The notes under the pieces: model-generated
What the model was told of the DNA's origin: nothing
The model's input: only the letters and a program-made list of their open reading frames with translations
Database searches by the model: none
Assembly: GCA_900169235.1 (NCBI GenBank)
Contig: FWCC01000137.1
Span: forward strand, 352,531 to 416,530
Origin: Zarea fungicola
Lineage: Eukaryota > Ascomycota > Sordariomycetes > Hypocreales > Cordycipitaceae
DNA length: 64,000 bases
Direction: 5' to 3'
Part shown: one piece after another, positions 43,363 to 55,095 of the stretch
Layout of the letters: each line of letters opens with the position of its first letter
Numbering within the stretch: position 1 is the first letter of the stretch
Translations under genes and position numbers: made by a program

Positions 43363-43760
43363 TTATATTAGCATCTGAGCAATAGACTCGTGTCCTTCGC
43401 TTGATGCAGCGATAAGAGCATTGTAATGGTTTTCATATTTTGCATTCACATCAGCCCCTGCTTGTATTAGCATCTGAGCAATACCCTTATGACCTCCTTC
43501 TATAGAAGCGTAAAGAGCATTACCATCGCTTCCACCTTGTGTATTCACATCAGCCCCTGCTTGTATTAGTATCCGAGCAATACCCTCATGACCTCCTCTA
43601 ACAGCAGCGTAAAGAGCATTGCCATAATGTCCACCTCGCGCATTCACATCAGCCCCTGCTTGTATTAGCATCCAGGCAATACCCTTATGACCTCCTTCTA
43701 TAGAAGCGTAAAGAACATTACCATCGCTTCCACCTCGTGCATTCACATCGGCCCCTGCTT
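43350..43760 (-). repeat. Near-identical 99-bp ankyrin repeat units in the second NLR
   Basis: The stretch ACATCAGCCCC recurs at 43448, 43547 and 43646, exactly 99 bp (33 codons) apart, and neighbouring sequence is nearly identical between units. Flanking repeats are more diverged. Confidence 0.9.
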
Positions 43761-46700
43761 GTACTAGCGTCCGGGCAATACCCTCATAACCACGCCGTAT
43801 AGCAGCGTGAAGAGCATTGCTATAGTTTCCACCTGGTGCATTCAAATCAGCATCATTTTGAAGCAACATATCGACGATTGCCTCATGCCCTTTTGATGAA
43901 GCGGCCTGGAGAACATTTCCAAAATATCCGCACTGTACATTCGGGTTTGCATCCATCTTCAGCAATGTACGAACCGAGGCTGTCAAGCCAACGAATGATG
44001 CATAGTATAAAGGGCTGATTTCCTCGGTATTCCGCTCCCACAAGGGACGGTCAGGGCTATATAGTTCGCATCCTAATGTGAATGTGTTCCGAGAATCATA
44101 ATACTCTTGGAGTATTTCGGGGACTCGCTGGCTGGACGATTCCACTACAGCAGCATAATCTGACCAGTATTGCGCCGAAAAAGTTGCGAAAGGGTATTGT
44201 TGTATCGTTGGTGACTGTATTGAACCCAGTGCCAGTAAATAGGACAGACATAATTCCACTATAGCTGTTGCGGCGACTGTCTTGTCAAGCTGCTTCGCCA
44301 CGATTGGCTCTAATCGATCAGACTGGAGATATTCCTGCACGGAAAAATGTGCTAGCTGAATTTCGGTCACGTTCTCTTTCGTGACTTCATTATATGAGTA
44401 ATTGAGAGACACCAAGCTTGAGCAATATCGAGTAATTTCTTCAGGAACTGGCATCCGATTTGCAGGGTCAAAGCACGGTTTACTTGTTGGTTCGACTGCA
44501 ACTGCGTCGACTGCCACTTCGATTAAAATTGGCCGTTTAGAGTAAGTTAAGAGCTGTAAAAGCCGCATTGCATCAGGCATATATTCAGGCTGCAGCCGTT
44601 GCAGAATCCGCGCATACGTCTCGTCCAAGGTTCGAGGCAGGCTGTTTAATGCTCTTCGCACATCCGCAGGCTTTAGGCACTCTTGTAAAAGGTCAAATTG
44701 ACAGGCAACCCATCGAAACCTAGATCTATTAGAAAACTAGTGTCATAAAGAAACACTCTAGCACTTACATGCCATTGGCGCGTTGTTCTAGCGTAGTTGA
44801 CATTAAAGTCTGAATACAGGGCTGAGTTCGCCACCTATCCATCTGCTCGACTTTTGCTCGTATATACGAACCTATGTCCCCTGCCACCAAGCTAGACTGA
44901 AGCGGTATCATTTCTTCCTCAGTAACCCACGTCTTCAGATGTGATTTAATATCCTCCTCTGGGCGGCTCGTGGCAAGCATATGAACATTGCGCAGTCTCA
45001 GGGTCTTGATCCATGGCATAACACTGTCAGTGTGCTGAACTCGCCTTTCGCACTCATCTAGGCCGTCAAAGATAATCCAAACGTCGTCGCACTTTGCGAT
45101 TATAGTTTCAAGGAGTCTTTGCAATGATTCATCGGAAGGCTGTTGTCCGGTTTTCTTGTATGTGGCGTAGAGAGAATCCACCACTTCTCGAGCCTCTATA
45201 CTCTTGCGATATAATTGTTCAATCAGTGAGCGCACAGCTTTATCGGTCGATCGTTTTTCTACGTCAGTGAAATTGAAATAGAAGTAGAGTAGGGTTTGAG
45301 ACGTCATATCTTCCTTCAGGTTTGCGATAATAGTGGAACTGAGAATTGTCTTGCCACACCCTGGTCTGCCATAAAGCCATAAGAAAGAGCCTGTGTCGAC
45401 TTTCCACGATCGATACTTGGGACTGTCAAGCAACCACTGGCCGGTTCCCGATTGATGTAGCTCTCGAGCTTTGTTGAAATTTATTGACGGGTCTGGCGCA
45501 GAAAGCCACTTTATGATATCTTCAAAATGAGCCGATGTCTGTAGATTTTGGACAGCCAGTTTGGTATCATGAGATAAAGACACAGCTCAAAATAGAGCAG
45601 TATTAGCAGTCTATGATGATATTACCATTTTACTTCGCTCTAGGGGACATACCTTTCCCAAGTAGCTCACTAAGCCTCTGTTCAGCTTCTACTTTATTTG
45701 GCGATATTCTTTTGAGAAGATCTTTAGCATATGCTGCTGCTGTCATCGCCGCATAGCCCTGCCACTCCTTATTCTTATGCGTATCAGAATAGTCGCATAT
45801 GCCGCGGATAATCAAGCATGGAAAGTGATTCATCAAGCCTCCGGCTTCCATCTCAAAGCAGAGAATACCTCTTTCTCTTGCATACTCATCTCGAAGCTTG
45901 GCATCCTTCATCAGCTGGTTCGCCGAGCCAATTAATCCATAGTGGATAGCCGGATCATCCTCATACTTGTCGTCTCGGACAGTACGTATGACTAGAGATG
46001 TGGCATCATCGCCGCAGTGCCTTGGGCAAGCTCCATCGTCTAGTTGGTGAACAACATTTGACTGATATAGTCTGTCGGTTTCTGCATCAGGGCGGCTGAA
46101 TTCTTTTTGCAGCCTCCTCTTTTCTAATAGACAATCCTTGACTTGTTCTTGAATTTTATGGCCATTGATCTTGTACTCTGCTCTTAACCCATTCAAAGCT
46201 GTGAGGAGTACTGGGGGCGGAGGGGCCAAAAACCGTGTGCTCTGGAATGGCTGATCCTGGATATTTTTACCAAAATCATATTGAAAGACACCTCCCAGGC
46301 CATTCTGAGGTTCGCTGATAACCACGTCACCGAGCCGGATATCATGTTTCGAGCTTGGCACACCACCGCCGATGCCAACCATCAGTCCAATTCGTATGTT
46401 TGGGAAGCTATGGAGCATATCACGCGCCACACCAGCGGCTGATGCCGTGCCGTATTCTCCCCCTGGTAGCACAGCGATCGCAACATTGTGTTGCCCAATG
46501 CGTCCGAGCGTGTAGTCGTTGTTGTCATGGGTAGCTGTATAGGCGGGAGGCGCATGTTCCTGGTCGAGGAACACCTTGGCCGCCACGTATTCTGTGGCAA
46601 CAGCACAGATCCAGCCAACGGTGTAATCCTCGTTGGAGAACCGGCGCCGCTTCCGCCCTTCGCTCTCGTCTGCGTTTGCCCGGTGAAGCCATGTTGCCGA

Positions 46701-46802
46701 TTCTCGCTGTATTAGTTTTGTGTTCAAGAACGATGGGAGAAATGTTAGACGCAGGTACTGCCTCGCCGTATACCCCGCTCGTCCTGGGTACAGCCTCACT
46801 TT
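43363..46802 (-). CDS. NLR-type STAND protein: nucleoside phosphorylase, NACHT, ankyrin repeats (truncated)
   Basis: Exons 46802-45653, 45585-44769 and 44719-43363 keep frame. The N-terminal part is a purine nucleoside phosphorylase-like domain ([22 protein letters not shown], then [25 protein letters not shown]), a common effector or sensor in fungal NLRs. The NACHT segment has the P-loop [11 protein letters not shown] and Walker [11 protein letters not shown]. Helical STAND linker and 8-9 ankyrin repeats follow, then a TAA at 43363-43365. The true start is unclear: no ATG lies in this frame after a plausible acceptor (TGTAG ending 46803), and the nearest ATG at 46692 is in another frame (MASPGKRRR). 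Either an upstream exon or a frameshift is missed. So the gene may be damaged at both ends. If not, the product loses the last four repeats. Confidence 0.7.
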
Positions 46803-48129
46803 CTACAGGGGTAAGACAGGGGGAAATACACACAGGCGGCTAAATAAGAATGCACCACCACAAAAATGAAAATAATTAGCACCCAACTTAGTAAGACACT
46901 CTTGAACATCAAGCAAGCAGCGCTGGTACCACGTAATTCGGCTTTAGGTAGCCGGAGGAAGAAGAACTCCATACAAGCACATATGCGTGGTGTGTTATCG
47001 GTTTATCAATGGTAATCCCAGCTCAAAAATATAAATAAATTAAAAATGAAAAGCTGTAGCGTGATAGGAAAAGAAGAACAAGGAAGCCTACAGAATTTTG
47101 GCAACTCGAGAAAAGAAACCCGTTATGGTGTTAGGATAATGCATAGACAAGGTTGGCTGGGAGTCTTGAACCTTCCGTGCAGGGCGTCAAGCGTTGGGTG
47201 GACGATTGAGAATTCCTGCAAGTTCATCATAATAAAGTCAGCAACGGGCGATGATGACGTTGTAAATCTTGCATGTCGCGCAAAGACAATTTGTGCCGAA
47301 GAGTATTAGCAGCTATCTCGCAATGGGATTGGAATTGTCGTGAATAGCTTTGTGGCAGCATCCCGCAGTAAATGTTGCGAGGAAGGTACGCAAAACCTGC
47401 ACAATTATGCACTAGTTCTTTGATGCATTTGCAGCATCACCGTAGCCATAACGGCCGTAATGGGACAAGCACTTAAGAATTACACATCGGCTGACGAGTT
47501 AATATGTGGGTGGCTACGCAGGTGCACAGAGACATATTAACCATCCTGGCGTTTTTACTGATTTAGAGGCAATTTAGGGAGCACGTGGGAGTCCAATCGC
47601 CGCCAAACTACCTAACTTTAGGCAGTTGAAGTTCATTTAGCTGCAGAATATAGCTTGTAGGAGGTTTCTACACAGAATTGGCGAGAGTCATTAACGAAAA
47701 AGTGTAATCATCTTACCAAATTCGGTGGTACGCTGGTCTACAGTTGTTAGCCGGGCGTTTATCGCGGCAAGTTCATGTTCTATGTGTCAAAGTCTCAGAC
47801 TACCCTGACCTAACAAAGCGGTTCTGAGCACATTACGACGCGGGAAATGGAAAGGTCAATGAGTCGAATGGAAACCATGTCCGTTACTGCATGGATGGAG
47901 TACACCAAAAACGGCACAATCAAGCATAGCAGATTAATCTCGCAAAAGTATTCATCTAGTAGATTTAGCGTCGCCGTGGAGAAATTTCATATATTGCGGC
48001 CAGCATCCGACATTCCCGAACTTTCCTCATCCACTATACTGGCGGCCGTTAGTGCGGTCCCTAGAGCAGCGATGGCGATGAAAGTTGGATCCTGCAACAT
48101 CTCCCAGACCCAACCCAAGTACTGTTTCA
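46803..48129. other. Intergenic
   Basis: Divergent intergenic DNA between the NLR and the methyltransferase gene. Any missing 5' exon of the NLR would lie in the first few hundred bases. Open frames at 47046-47309 and 47847-48155 are featureless. Confidence 0.5.
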
Positions 48130-48840
48130 ATGGCTGCAGAATACTCCTTCAGTAAACTCTCTTTTTTCGCTGCCGTGTTGGTGTCCGGCTGTCTTACAGT
48201 GCGCATCATCATCCCACCAAACCGCACACCGAAAGACCGCGCATGGCGAACCGACAGCCTCTGGTTCGCGCGCAGCAACGCAGCGAACAACTTGTCCATT
48301 GCCCTCGTCGCTACTCTCGTCCTCTACTATGCTGTGTTGAGTGTGAGCCCTCCGTCTACGCTTGCGGCCATTTGCCCCGCGGACCGCGCTGGCCAGCGTA
48401 ACCCAACTCTATTCACTTGGAGCCCCGTCACCACGTTGTCGTTTCTCTCCATTTTTATCGGCGCGCCAATTCGCCTTAGTGCTTTTACTAATCTCGGCAA
48501 AAACTTTACCTTTGGACTAGCGAAGCCGAGCAGGCTAGTTACAACCGGTGTCTATGGGTACGTGCAGCATCCAAGCTACACGGGAATGGCCTTGGTTGCG
48601 GTGCCCAGCTTCCTCACGTTTATGCGGCTTGATGGTGCGCTGGCGTGTTTTATACCTCCAAGGCACTGGCCTGCGGTGCAAGCTTGGACCTCGGCGGTTT
48701 ATGCCGGCGCGGTGTTGCTCATGGTGCACCAAACAACGACACGGGTGAGGCAGGAGGAGGCGATGCTGAAGGAAGTGTTTGGTAAGGAGTGGGAGGAGTG
48801 GCACAAAAATACCAAGAGATTTATCCCAGGTTTATTCTAA
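48130..48840 (+). CDS. Isoprenylcysteine carboxyl methyltransferase-like membrane protein
   Basis: Single open frame of 236 residues with the start at the ATG at 48130; the frame is open further upstream only from a TTG. Several hydrophobic segments are seen (LSFFAAVLVSGCL, SIALVATLVLYYAVLSV, TTLSFLSIFIGAPI, ALVAVPSFLTF, AVYAGAVLLMV). The C-terminal signature of the ICMT/PEMT group is present: GVYGYVQHPSYTGMALV, and EEAMLKEVFGKEWEEWHKNTKRFIPG. Such enzymes methylate prenylated C-terminal cysteines (Ste14) or lipid-type substrates in the ER. It is short and lacks some Ste14 features, so a Ste14 paralogue is likelier than Ste14 itself. Confidence 0.8.
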   Translation: MAAEYSFSKLSFFAAVLVSGCLTVRIIIPPNRTPKDRAWRTDSLWFARSNAANNLSIALVATLVLYYAVLSVSPPSTLAAICPADRAGQRNPTLFTWSPVTTLSFLSIFIGAPIRLSAFTNLGKNFTFGLAKPSRLVTTGVYGYVQHPSYTGMALVAVPSFLTFMRLDGALACFIPPRHWPAVQAWTSAVYAGAVLLMVHQTTTRVRQEEAMLKEVFGKEWEEWHKNTKRFIPGLF

Positions 48841-50057
48841 CTGGTGAAATGGAGACATGTTTGCCGGTACATGGAACAGGTTACTACATGTAGTAGTGCA
48901 TGCTTCTACCTGTCGCTGGTTTTGGTCGACCGACTTCAATTCGGCTGACCTGTATAGTTTTCCTTTGTACCGTCGGCGTTTTGCAAATATTTATTGAAGA
49001 AATGCAAACAAATCTACATATAAGACCAAGGCTTCAATATGTAGCTTATTTTAAGAAAGTAATTAGTGTCACATGTGGCAGGCGGCCACCGGAGCATAAA
49101 TGGTAGTTAGTGCCTCCAACAATAGCTAGATGGACAATCAAGAATCATACAACCACTTCTTGCCCTACATACTGACATACTGACAGTGAGGACAGTGACA
49201 ATAAGGAACCTAATGGCTATATTTTAAGTTAAGAGTAGAGGCTTGCTTTCTCTAACAAGCTCGTAACTATCCCTGACTCGTCAAAGCACGGCCTTGGAAG
49301 GCACCATTGCCACAACCGAGCCCACCACACAACCATGAGCTCCAGCTTCATGCCAAAGCCTACCGACGTGACAACTACGACAAGAATGACAACGACGACG
49401 GCGACTACTACCACCACAACCACTACCACCACCACTATCAAGCCGAGCCTCACGTACTCTGGCCCGACAGTTTTCCAAAATATGCGCTGCACTAGGCAGT
49501 TTATAAGTCGTGAGATATTATATCAACAAGAGTAAGAGATGTATTTTAGGACTGTTATCTCATCACCTATCTTAAATTCCAAGCCTCTTTGAGAAATACT
49601 AGTATGCTTTGAATTGCTCCTATATATACTCTTTAAAGTAGGCAAGATTTAAAAATATAGGCGGCGAGGCTGAGGGTTACGCGTTGTCCAGGGTATGACG
49701 TCACTCTTTACCAAGTACCGTGTTTATCCATCACAAACTTTCTGAAACTGCCCCAATGAAAAACCGTGTACTAGCATAACGCAGCCTTAGCGCTGCGTAG
49801 TCGTACGTAGTGCTAGTCAAAAAAAACCATCATCGTGTGCCAAGTTGGTTAGGATCTTCGCGATAGGCGGGCTATGCACGTAAGGCTGCCACAGTAAGAC
49901 CGCCTCATGCCTCCATCATCAACATCGTTTAAATTTAAAAACCCTACGGCCGCACCACCGTCAACTGCCTTCTCTTCCACGATTACTACCTAGTAAACTT
50001 CTAACGGAGAGCAAACGTCCTTTCTGATAGCCTCATCTAGTCCAACACTACATCAGC
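48841..50057. other. Intergenic with triplet microsatellite
   Basis: A CAN/ACN triplet-rich stretch at about 49371-49442 opens Thr- or His-rich frames that are not convincing genes. The stretch 49140-49215 resembles 30010-30070 (shared TGACAGTGAG). Rest is AT-rich. Confidence 0.5.
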
Positions 50058-50615
50058 ATGAATCGAACACTTCACTTTTACAGCGACGGCCGCAAGGTCA
50101 TCGAAATCTTCGACACGGATAAGAAAACTCTGCTCTACCGCGTCGACATGCAGCGCTCCAAGCCAAACATTACCGTCAGCCGCGCCCTGTACAAGGATAC
50201 CAGGAACACCGGCGACCTCGTCCCCGTCGGCACCGTCACCAACCACAGCTGGTCCTCCAAGATGGACGTTGAGATTTCCGGCTACCCGCCCATCACCATG
50301 CAAAGCGGCTTCATGTCGTCGCGCTACCGCATCAACCTGCCGCAGCTGAGCGGAGAGTGGTCCAGCAAGGGAGCAATGTCCAACGACCTCGTCTTCCAGA
50401 CGTCTGCAGGCAAGCGAGTGGCCGTATTTGAGCACTCCGGCTGGGCGAGGCACAAGAAGGGCAAGCTGCATCTCACGGGGGCCACGACATCCCAGGCGGA
50501 GCTGGATGCGCTCGTCGTCACCAGCCTCGCTCGCATCGACCAGCAACGACGGGCAAGCAATTCGGCTGCTGCTGGAGCTGCCGCAGGCGGCGGGGGTGGA
50601 GGGGGAGGTTGCTAA
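50058..50615 (+). CDS. Protein of unknown function with Gly-rich C-terminal tail ending in Cys
   Basis: Single open frame of 185 residues. The N-terminal ~160 residues have an alternating strand pattern (FYSDGRKVIEIFDTDKKTLLYRV, then HSWSSKMDVEISGYPPITM, ...) that resembles a tubby/LURP-one-like beta barrel fold (DUF6593-like, by pattern only). The tail is Ala-rich and then an unbroken run of eight Gly before a terminal Cys. No signal peptide or membrane segment is seen. A C-terminal Cys after Gly could be a lipidation or metal-binding site, though it does not fit the CaaX rule. The function is unknown. Confidence 0.7.
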   Translation: MNRTLHFYSDGRKVIEIFDTDKKTLLYRVDMQRSKPNITVSRALYKDTRNTGDLVPVGTVTNHSWSSKMDVEISGYPPITMQSGFMSSRYRINLPQLSGEWSSKGAMSNDLVFQTSAGKRVAVFEHSGWARHKKGKLHLTGATTSQAELDALVVTSLARIDQQRRASNSAAAGAAAGGGGGGGGC

Positions 50616-51323
50616 TTATCATTTCCGGCTTCCCTTTTTTTTTTTGCTGTATCGTCCATTTCTTGCCTTGCTCTTTCATCCTTTCTTTTATACCCTAGGA
50701 GCGCTGCCCATACACCCATTCACTATAGCGCGCAAAACGAGTTGAGAATACTCGCACCAGAGCTGGGTTTGGTTTTTGATGTATATAACCTAGCTACAGG
50801 CGACGCACCTTTGAGTCAAAATTCAATTCCACATTTCAAAATCGCGTTTCCAGTTATACGTACATCTAGGGTCCTCGTTTGATTAGTCGAGTAAGACTGC
50901 CTGCCCCTTTCACCTACATTCTCCCACGCAGTCGCACAAAGCTTCAGGAAGCAGGACTCTGCCTGCACCGCCTGTTATTGAGCCAATATACACTATGAGC
51001 CAAGAACAGGTGACACATAGCTGCCTGACCAGATATTACCCGCCAGCTGACCCCTCTCCCTGAGAGGGCTAAAGTTCTTTTGGAGGACTGAATCTATAAT
51101 ATTCTGAAATTTGTATTAAAGACCACTTAGGCAACTACTACAACTGTTTCCGAGATGGAGAAGAAAGAAAGACGAGGGAGAAAGGAGGATGAAGAGGAAC
51201 AAACGCGCGGAGGAGAGTCTGGGACCTCTGAGTGACCATCCACTGACCCACGGTACAACATGGCTGCGACTCCCACGCCCATGTCGACCTCGAGTCTCCA
51301 AGCCCATATTGAGCTAGGGATAC
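50616..51323. other. Convergent intergenic
   Basis: 3' flanks of two genes. Nothing recognisable beyond poly-T at 50636-50645. Confidence 0.45.
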
Positions 51324-54300
51324 CTACGGTGCGGGAACAATGGTTGTGGCTAATACCGCTGGAGTGTGAGAAGCAACGTAATAGCAAGCAGCCGTTGAAG
51401 CAGGCGGGGCAAAGTGTGCAGTAGCCTCAAAGACAAGACCGTCTCCCCCTCGGTAAGAGGTATACGTGGGGGTGGGAAGCGGCCCCAACACAGGATTTGC
51501 ACATGTAACTTGGTTTTTCATGCCTGCACGGGCAATAGGAAATCCGTCGTCCCAGTCCCAGCTATTTCCCTTTAGCTCGAGCCCTTCCAGGTGAAGTTCA
51601 TACTTCACATTTGCCGGTGCGACGCCACTTGCAATCATCCTGGCGGCCATGCCCGCCACCATGGCAGTGGCCTCTGAGGTTCCCTGCTTGTGCTGATAGC
51701 TACCCCCAGCAGCCGGCACAACTATTTGCTCGCCCAAAGCATAGAGAGACAAAAGTCCCTGGCTGTGTTCGTCAATGTAGCATGAAAATTCTGACCGATG
51801 ACCGTTTGGATCCGTTGAACCAACGACGATGAAGGGAGTTTGGGTACCACCATACGCACGTGGATACCTATATCCGATGGGCTCGGTGGGAGTATTCCCG
51901 GCCGACATGAGGACGACGATGTTGTGCTGCGCTAATCTGACCATTGCGGGATATAAAGGTTCATACCCAGCCTCGTTCATGACATCGAATAATTGTGAGG
52001 CGAGGAAGCTGATCGACATGGTAAGAACGCTTCCTGGATTCCCAATAGCCTGCTGTCGCTGCATGATTTGCGCCATGCCATTTATGACATTCCATGCAGG
52101 GAGAAACCCGTCGTCCTGGACCGCTTTGACAGGAACGATTTCAGCATACTTATAGGTTCCACCAACCTTGCCGGCAACACAACCAGCCATGCGAGTACCA
52201 TGGCCAAACTCGTCTTCAGCCTGACCATTGAATTCTGTGAGATCGATGCGGAAGTTGAAAGGCTGAGGAGCAGGGCCATTGAAATCCTTAAATGTATTCA
52301 TGTCAGTATATATCCGTATTGCCTTTTTGTTGCCACCGCTATAGAAGGAGTGAGAAACCTTGGTCTTACCTCGTGAGTCGTATCAACACCAGAGTCCATA
52401 ACATACACGGGAACGCGCTGCGTTATTTGGCTATCCAGTAGGGCGCGACTATAGCCAGCATCTGCAGTAGGAAAGATGAGTTGGCTATCAATTCTTGCGG
52501 ACAAGTGGTTTGGCAATATACTTACAGTTACCAAACAAAGCGTTTTGTGCCCATAGACTGCCGAGCCACTGCAGCGCGAAGGGCTCATTATCAGCATTGC
52601 TGAAAGCACCAGTATTCGCGTCTTCAAACTGCACGATCTCTTCAATGGCATTTTGCTGACTGAGATCCCGTCTCGTAAGAGCAGTACGATTAGCCAAATC
52701 ATCGGTTGCTTCAATATGAACCGCTTGACCTGGTACACGACCTTTGGACTGTTGTTGTGAGGTAAATGAAGACTTTTTGACCTTGGCTCCTGATTGCGAA
52801 GAGTTCGAGTCGAGGTCGTCGAGTTCTCCCTTGCCATTAAGGCCGATGCCAGCAATTAACGGATGTTTAGAGAGTACTAGGGTGTCCGCATCATATAGGT
52901 TTCCAAGCAGTGCATAGAATGACGGTGAATCAATAGAAATCAAATCAGTAATTTCATTTCCATTCAAGACAAGAGCAGCTATAGTCGCGTAGAACTGAGC
53001 AGATGTCATGCTCTCGGAAAAGGTGGCAATGCGCGCTTTTGGTACTCCACTTGGTGATGACCCAGACCCAGAGGAAGTGCTTGAAGTCGAAGTGGTCGGT
53101 GTAGGCTTCCCTGATGGAGGAATAAAACTTGTCGTAGTGCTGGTCGGGCCAGAGCCTGAATCGCCCTTTTCGTGACTAGTGATGAATTGAAATAGGTAGA
53201 AAACTATCATCAAATTTGCATACTCTCGTTAGCAGAAAGAATCACAGAATTAAGTACACGAGCCTGCACATACAGAGTCCAATAGCTTTTATAGCAACCA
53301 CACCCGAGATGACAACTTCAGGGGCTCCAAATACGGTAATCTGGATAACCGAATTAGCAATCTCGTACTCCCCTGTCAGGTGATGGCACAACTTACTGCT
53401 CGCGTGGCAACTGTAGCAGCGGTTCTGATTGAAGCAGCATCGCTCACGCCGGCGGCCGATACTGATTCGGCGGCAGAGGCGGCTTGGCTTGCTATTAAAA
53501 GTCAGCTGACCTGATCTTATTGTTCTTCTTCTTCTCAAAACTAAAAAGGCCTTTCTTGGCTAAGGGTGAAATGACATACACATATCAGTCAATTCGATAT
53601 ATTCGGCTTGTTCAATCTGTGGTCGAAGAGTGAGCGTTGTGAGCTTTATAGCGGAGGACTGGAGATGATTTTCGAAGCCGTCGGTACATACCACTCGAGT
53701 TGCCCTAGCTCGGCCAGCAGCAGTAAGGAACAGATTGCTTGCAGAAGCTGTTCGTCCGTTAGCTGGTAGAAAGCACCATGTTGGGGGATTGGAGTGCATA
53801 CAGAGTAGTGGACGAGCAGAACTAACTGCGTCTCGGGCATTCATAATTTGAGTTAGTAAAATACCTGGAGGGTCCCGTTTAGTTTTTGCCTGCGATTGAG
53901 GTCCATAGACAGCTCGCTTGCTTGGGTTGCCCTGCTGTCCGTTGTATATAGTGACGAGTTTATAGAAGTCGGCAATTAAGCCACGAACCTTGTCCAGCTC
54001 GTCTCTCCAGGCTTTCAAGGCGATAACATAGTTATCATTAGTTGGGTCAACGTAATCTGGGTTCTCATAGATCAAAATTCGGTTGCCTCCACCACAGGCT
54101 TCGGACTTGGCTCCACCGCATGGTGTGTTGCAATCATTCGCGTCCGAGTTATCAGTACTGGTTTCCACGTTGCCCCAGAAACATTGACTGGAGCATTGAA
54201 AATTGAGTATTAGTAAAAAGTTGGGAGCCAAACGGCTACAGGGCTAGTAAGCTTACCTGCCAAACTCTACGCCAGCATAGCGCCAGTCCTGCGCCAAGTT

Positions 54301-55095
54301 GGCGCATTTCTCAACCGTCATACCGGAATCCTGGCTTGTGCCGTTCTGTAAGACACGATCGTTTGAGCTGTCAATATAGCAGCCCTTCAGTTTGAAGGCG
54401 TCTACTGATGGGACCTGTGTGGGACCACTGCTTGAGGAAGAAGTAGCAGACGAAGTAGTCGTAGATGAGCTCTTCGAAGTGGATGAGGACGACGTTGTTG
54501 AAGATTTAGCTGTGGACTTTGATGATGACGTCGTTGAGGAAACAGCGGTACTACTAGAGCTCGAAGAAGATGTCGGTAATGAAATACCTCCTCCTGCACA
54601 AGCATTGCTTCCGCATGTCTGGCCTGACTGGCAAACATTTGAGCACAGCTCCCCAACAGAACACTTAACATTGGGGAAATCACAGCAGACAGCGCCAGCA
54701 GCATAGCAACTCCCGTGGCTGAGAGTTTCATTAACAAAAATCGTACAATCAAAGACAGCAAGTCCCACTGCCATAATGACTTACCAGCAAATGCCATTGT
54801 TTTCAAGGCAAATCACGGCTTGCAAGGTATTAGGGTTCAAAGCGCACACCCGCGACCCATTGGCAGCACATCCCAGCGTACCACCAAAGTCAACGCAGTC
54901 CTCACCCGATGGACAAACCACATCGCTGGGGCATGCAGTGCTCGTGCAGACAAACCCTGCTGGACAAGCGGGATCCGGATTCGACTGTCTCGCAAGCACA
55001 TCGCTCCGCGATCTAAGGATGCGGAAGTGTTGAGGAACGGCATTACAAAGGGACGAGCCAAGCAGCAGCCCAAGTAAAGAGATTTTAGAAACCAT
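51324..55095 (-). CDS. Secreted multidomain protein: Cys-rich modules, WSC domain, subtilisin
   Basis: Eight exons: 55095-54785, 54718-54257, 54187-53580, 53491-53397, 53340 to about 53258, 53175-52526, 52461-52370 and 52286-51324. The product is about 1085 residues; the exon-5 donor is uncertain (53257 or 53269). Residues 1-19 are a signal peptide. Cys-rich modules span about 40-145, a Ser/Thr linker 150-205, a WSC-type carbohydrate-binding domain 212-300 (LKGCYIDSSNDR, SQCFWGN) and a helical spacer with NLFLTAAGRARAT and TLTLRPQIEQAEYIELTD. After a second Thr/Ser-Pro linker (about 520-560) the C-terminal half carries a subtilisin triad, Asp about 759 (VMDSGVD), His about 796 (FGHGT) and Ser about 971 (GTSEATAMVAG), with oxyanion Asn about 898. 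The mix suggests a cell-wall or matrix-bound protease. An optional 39-bp segment near 53763-53801 could be an intron but is too short. Confidence 0.85.

Noticed and set aside
49229..49535. Open frames rich in Thr or Val on both strands
   Set aside because: They arise from a CAN/ACN triplet repeat; no conserved part or start context.
53763..53801. 39-bp intron in the WSC-subtilase
   Set aside because: Too short for a fungal intron, and the frame is open through it with conserved-looking residues after it.
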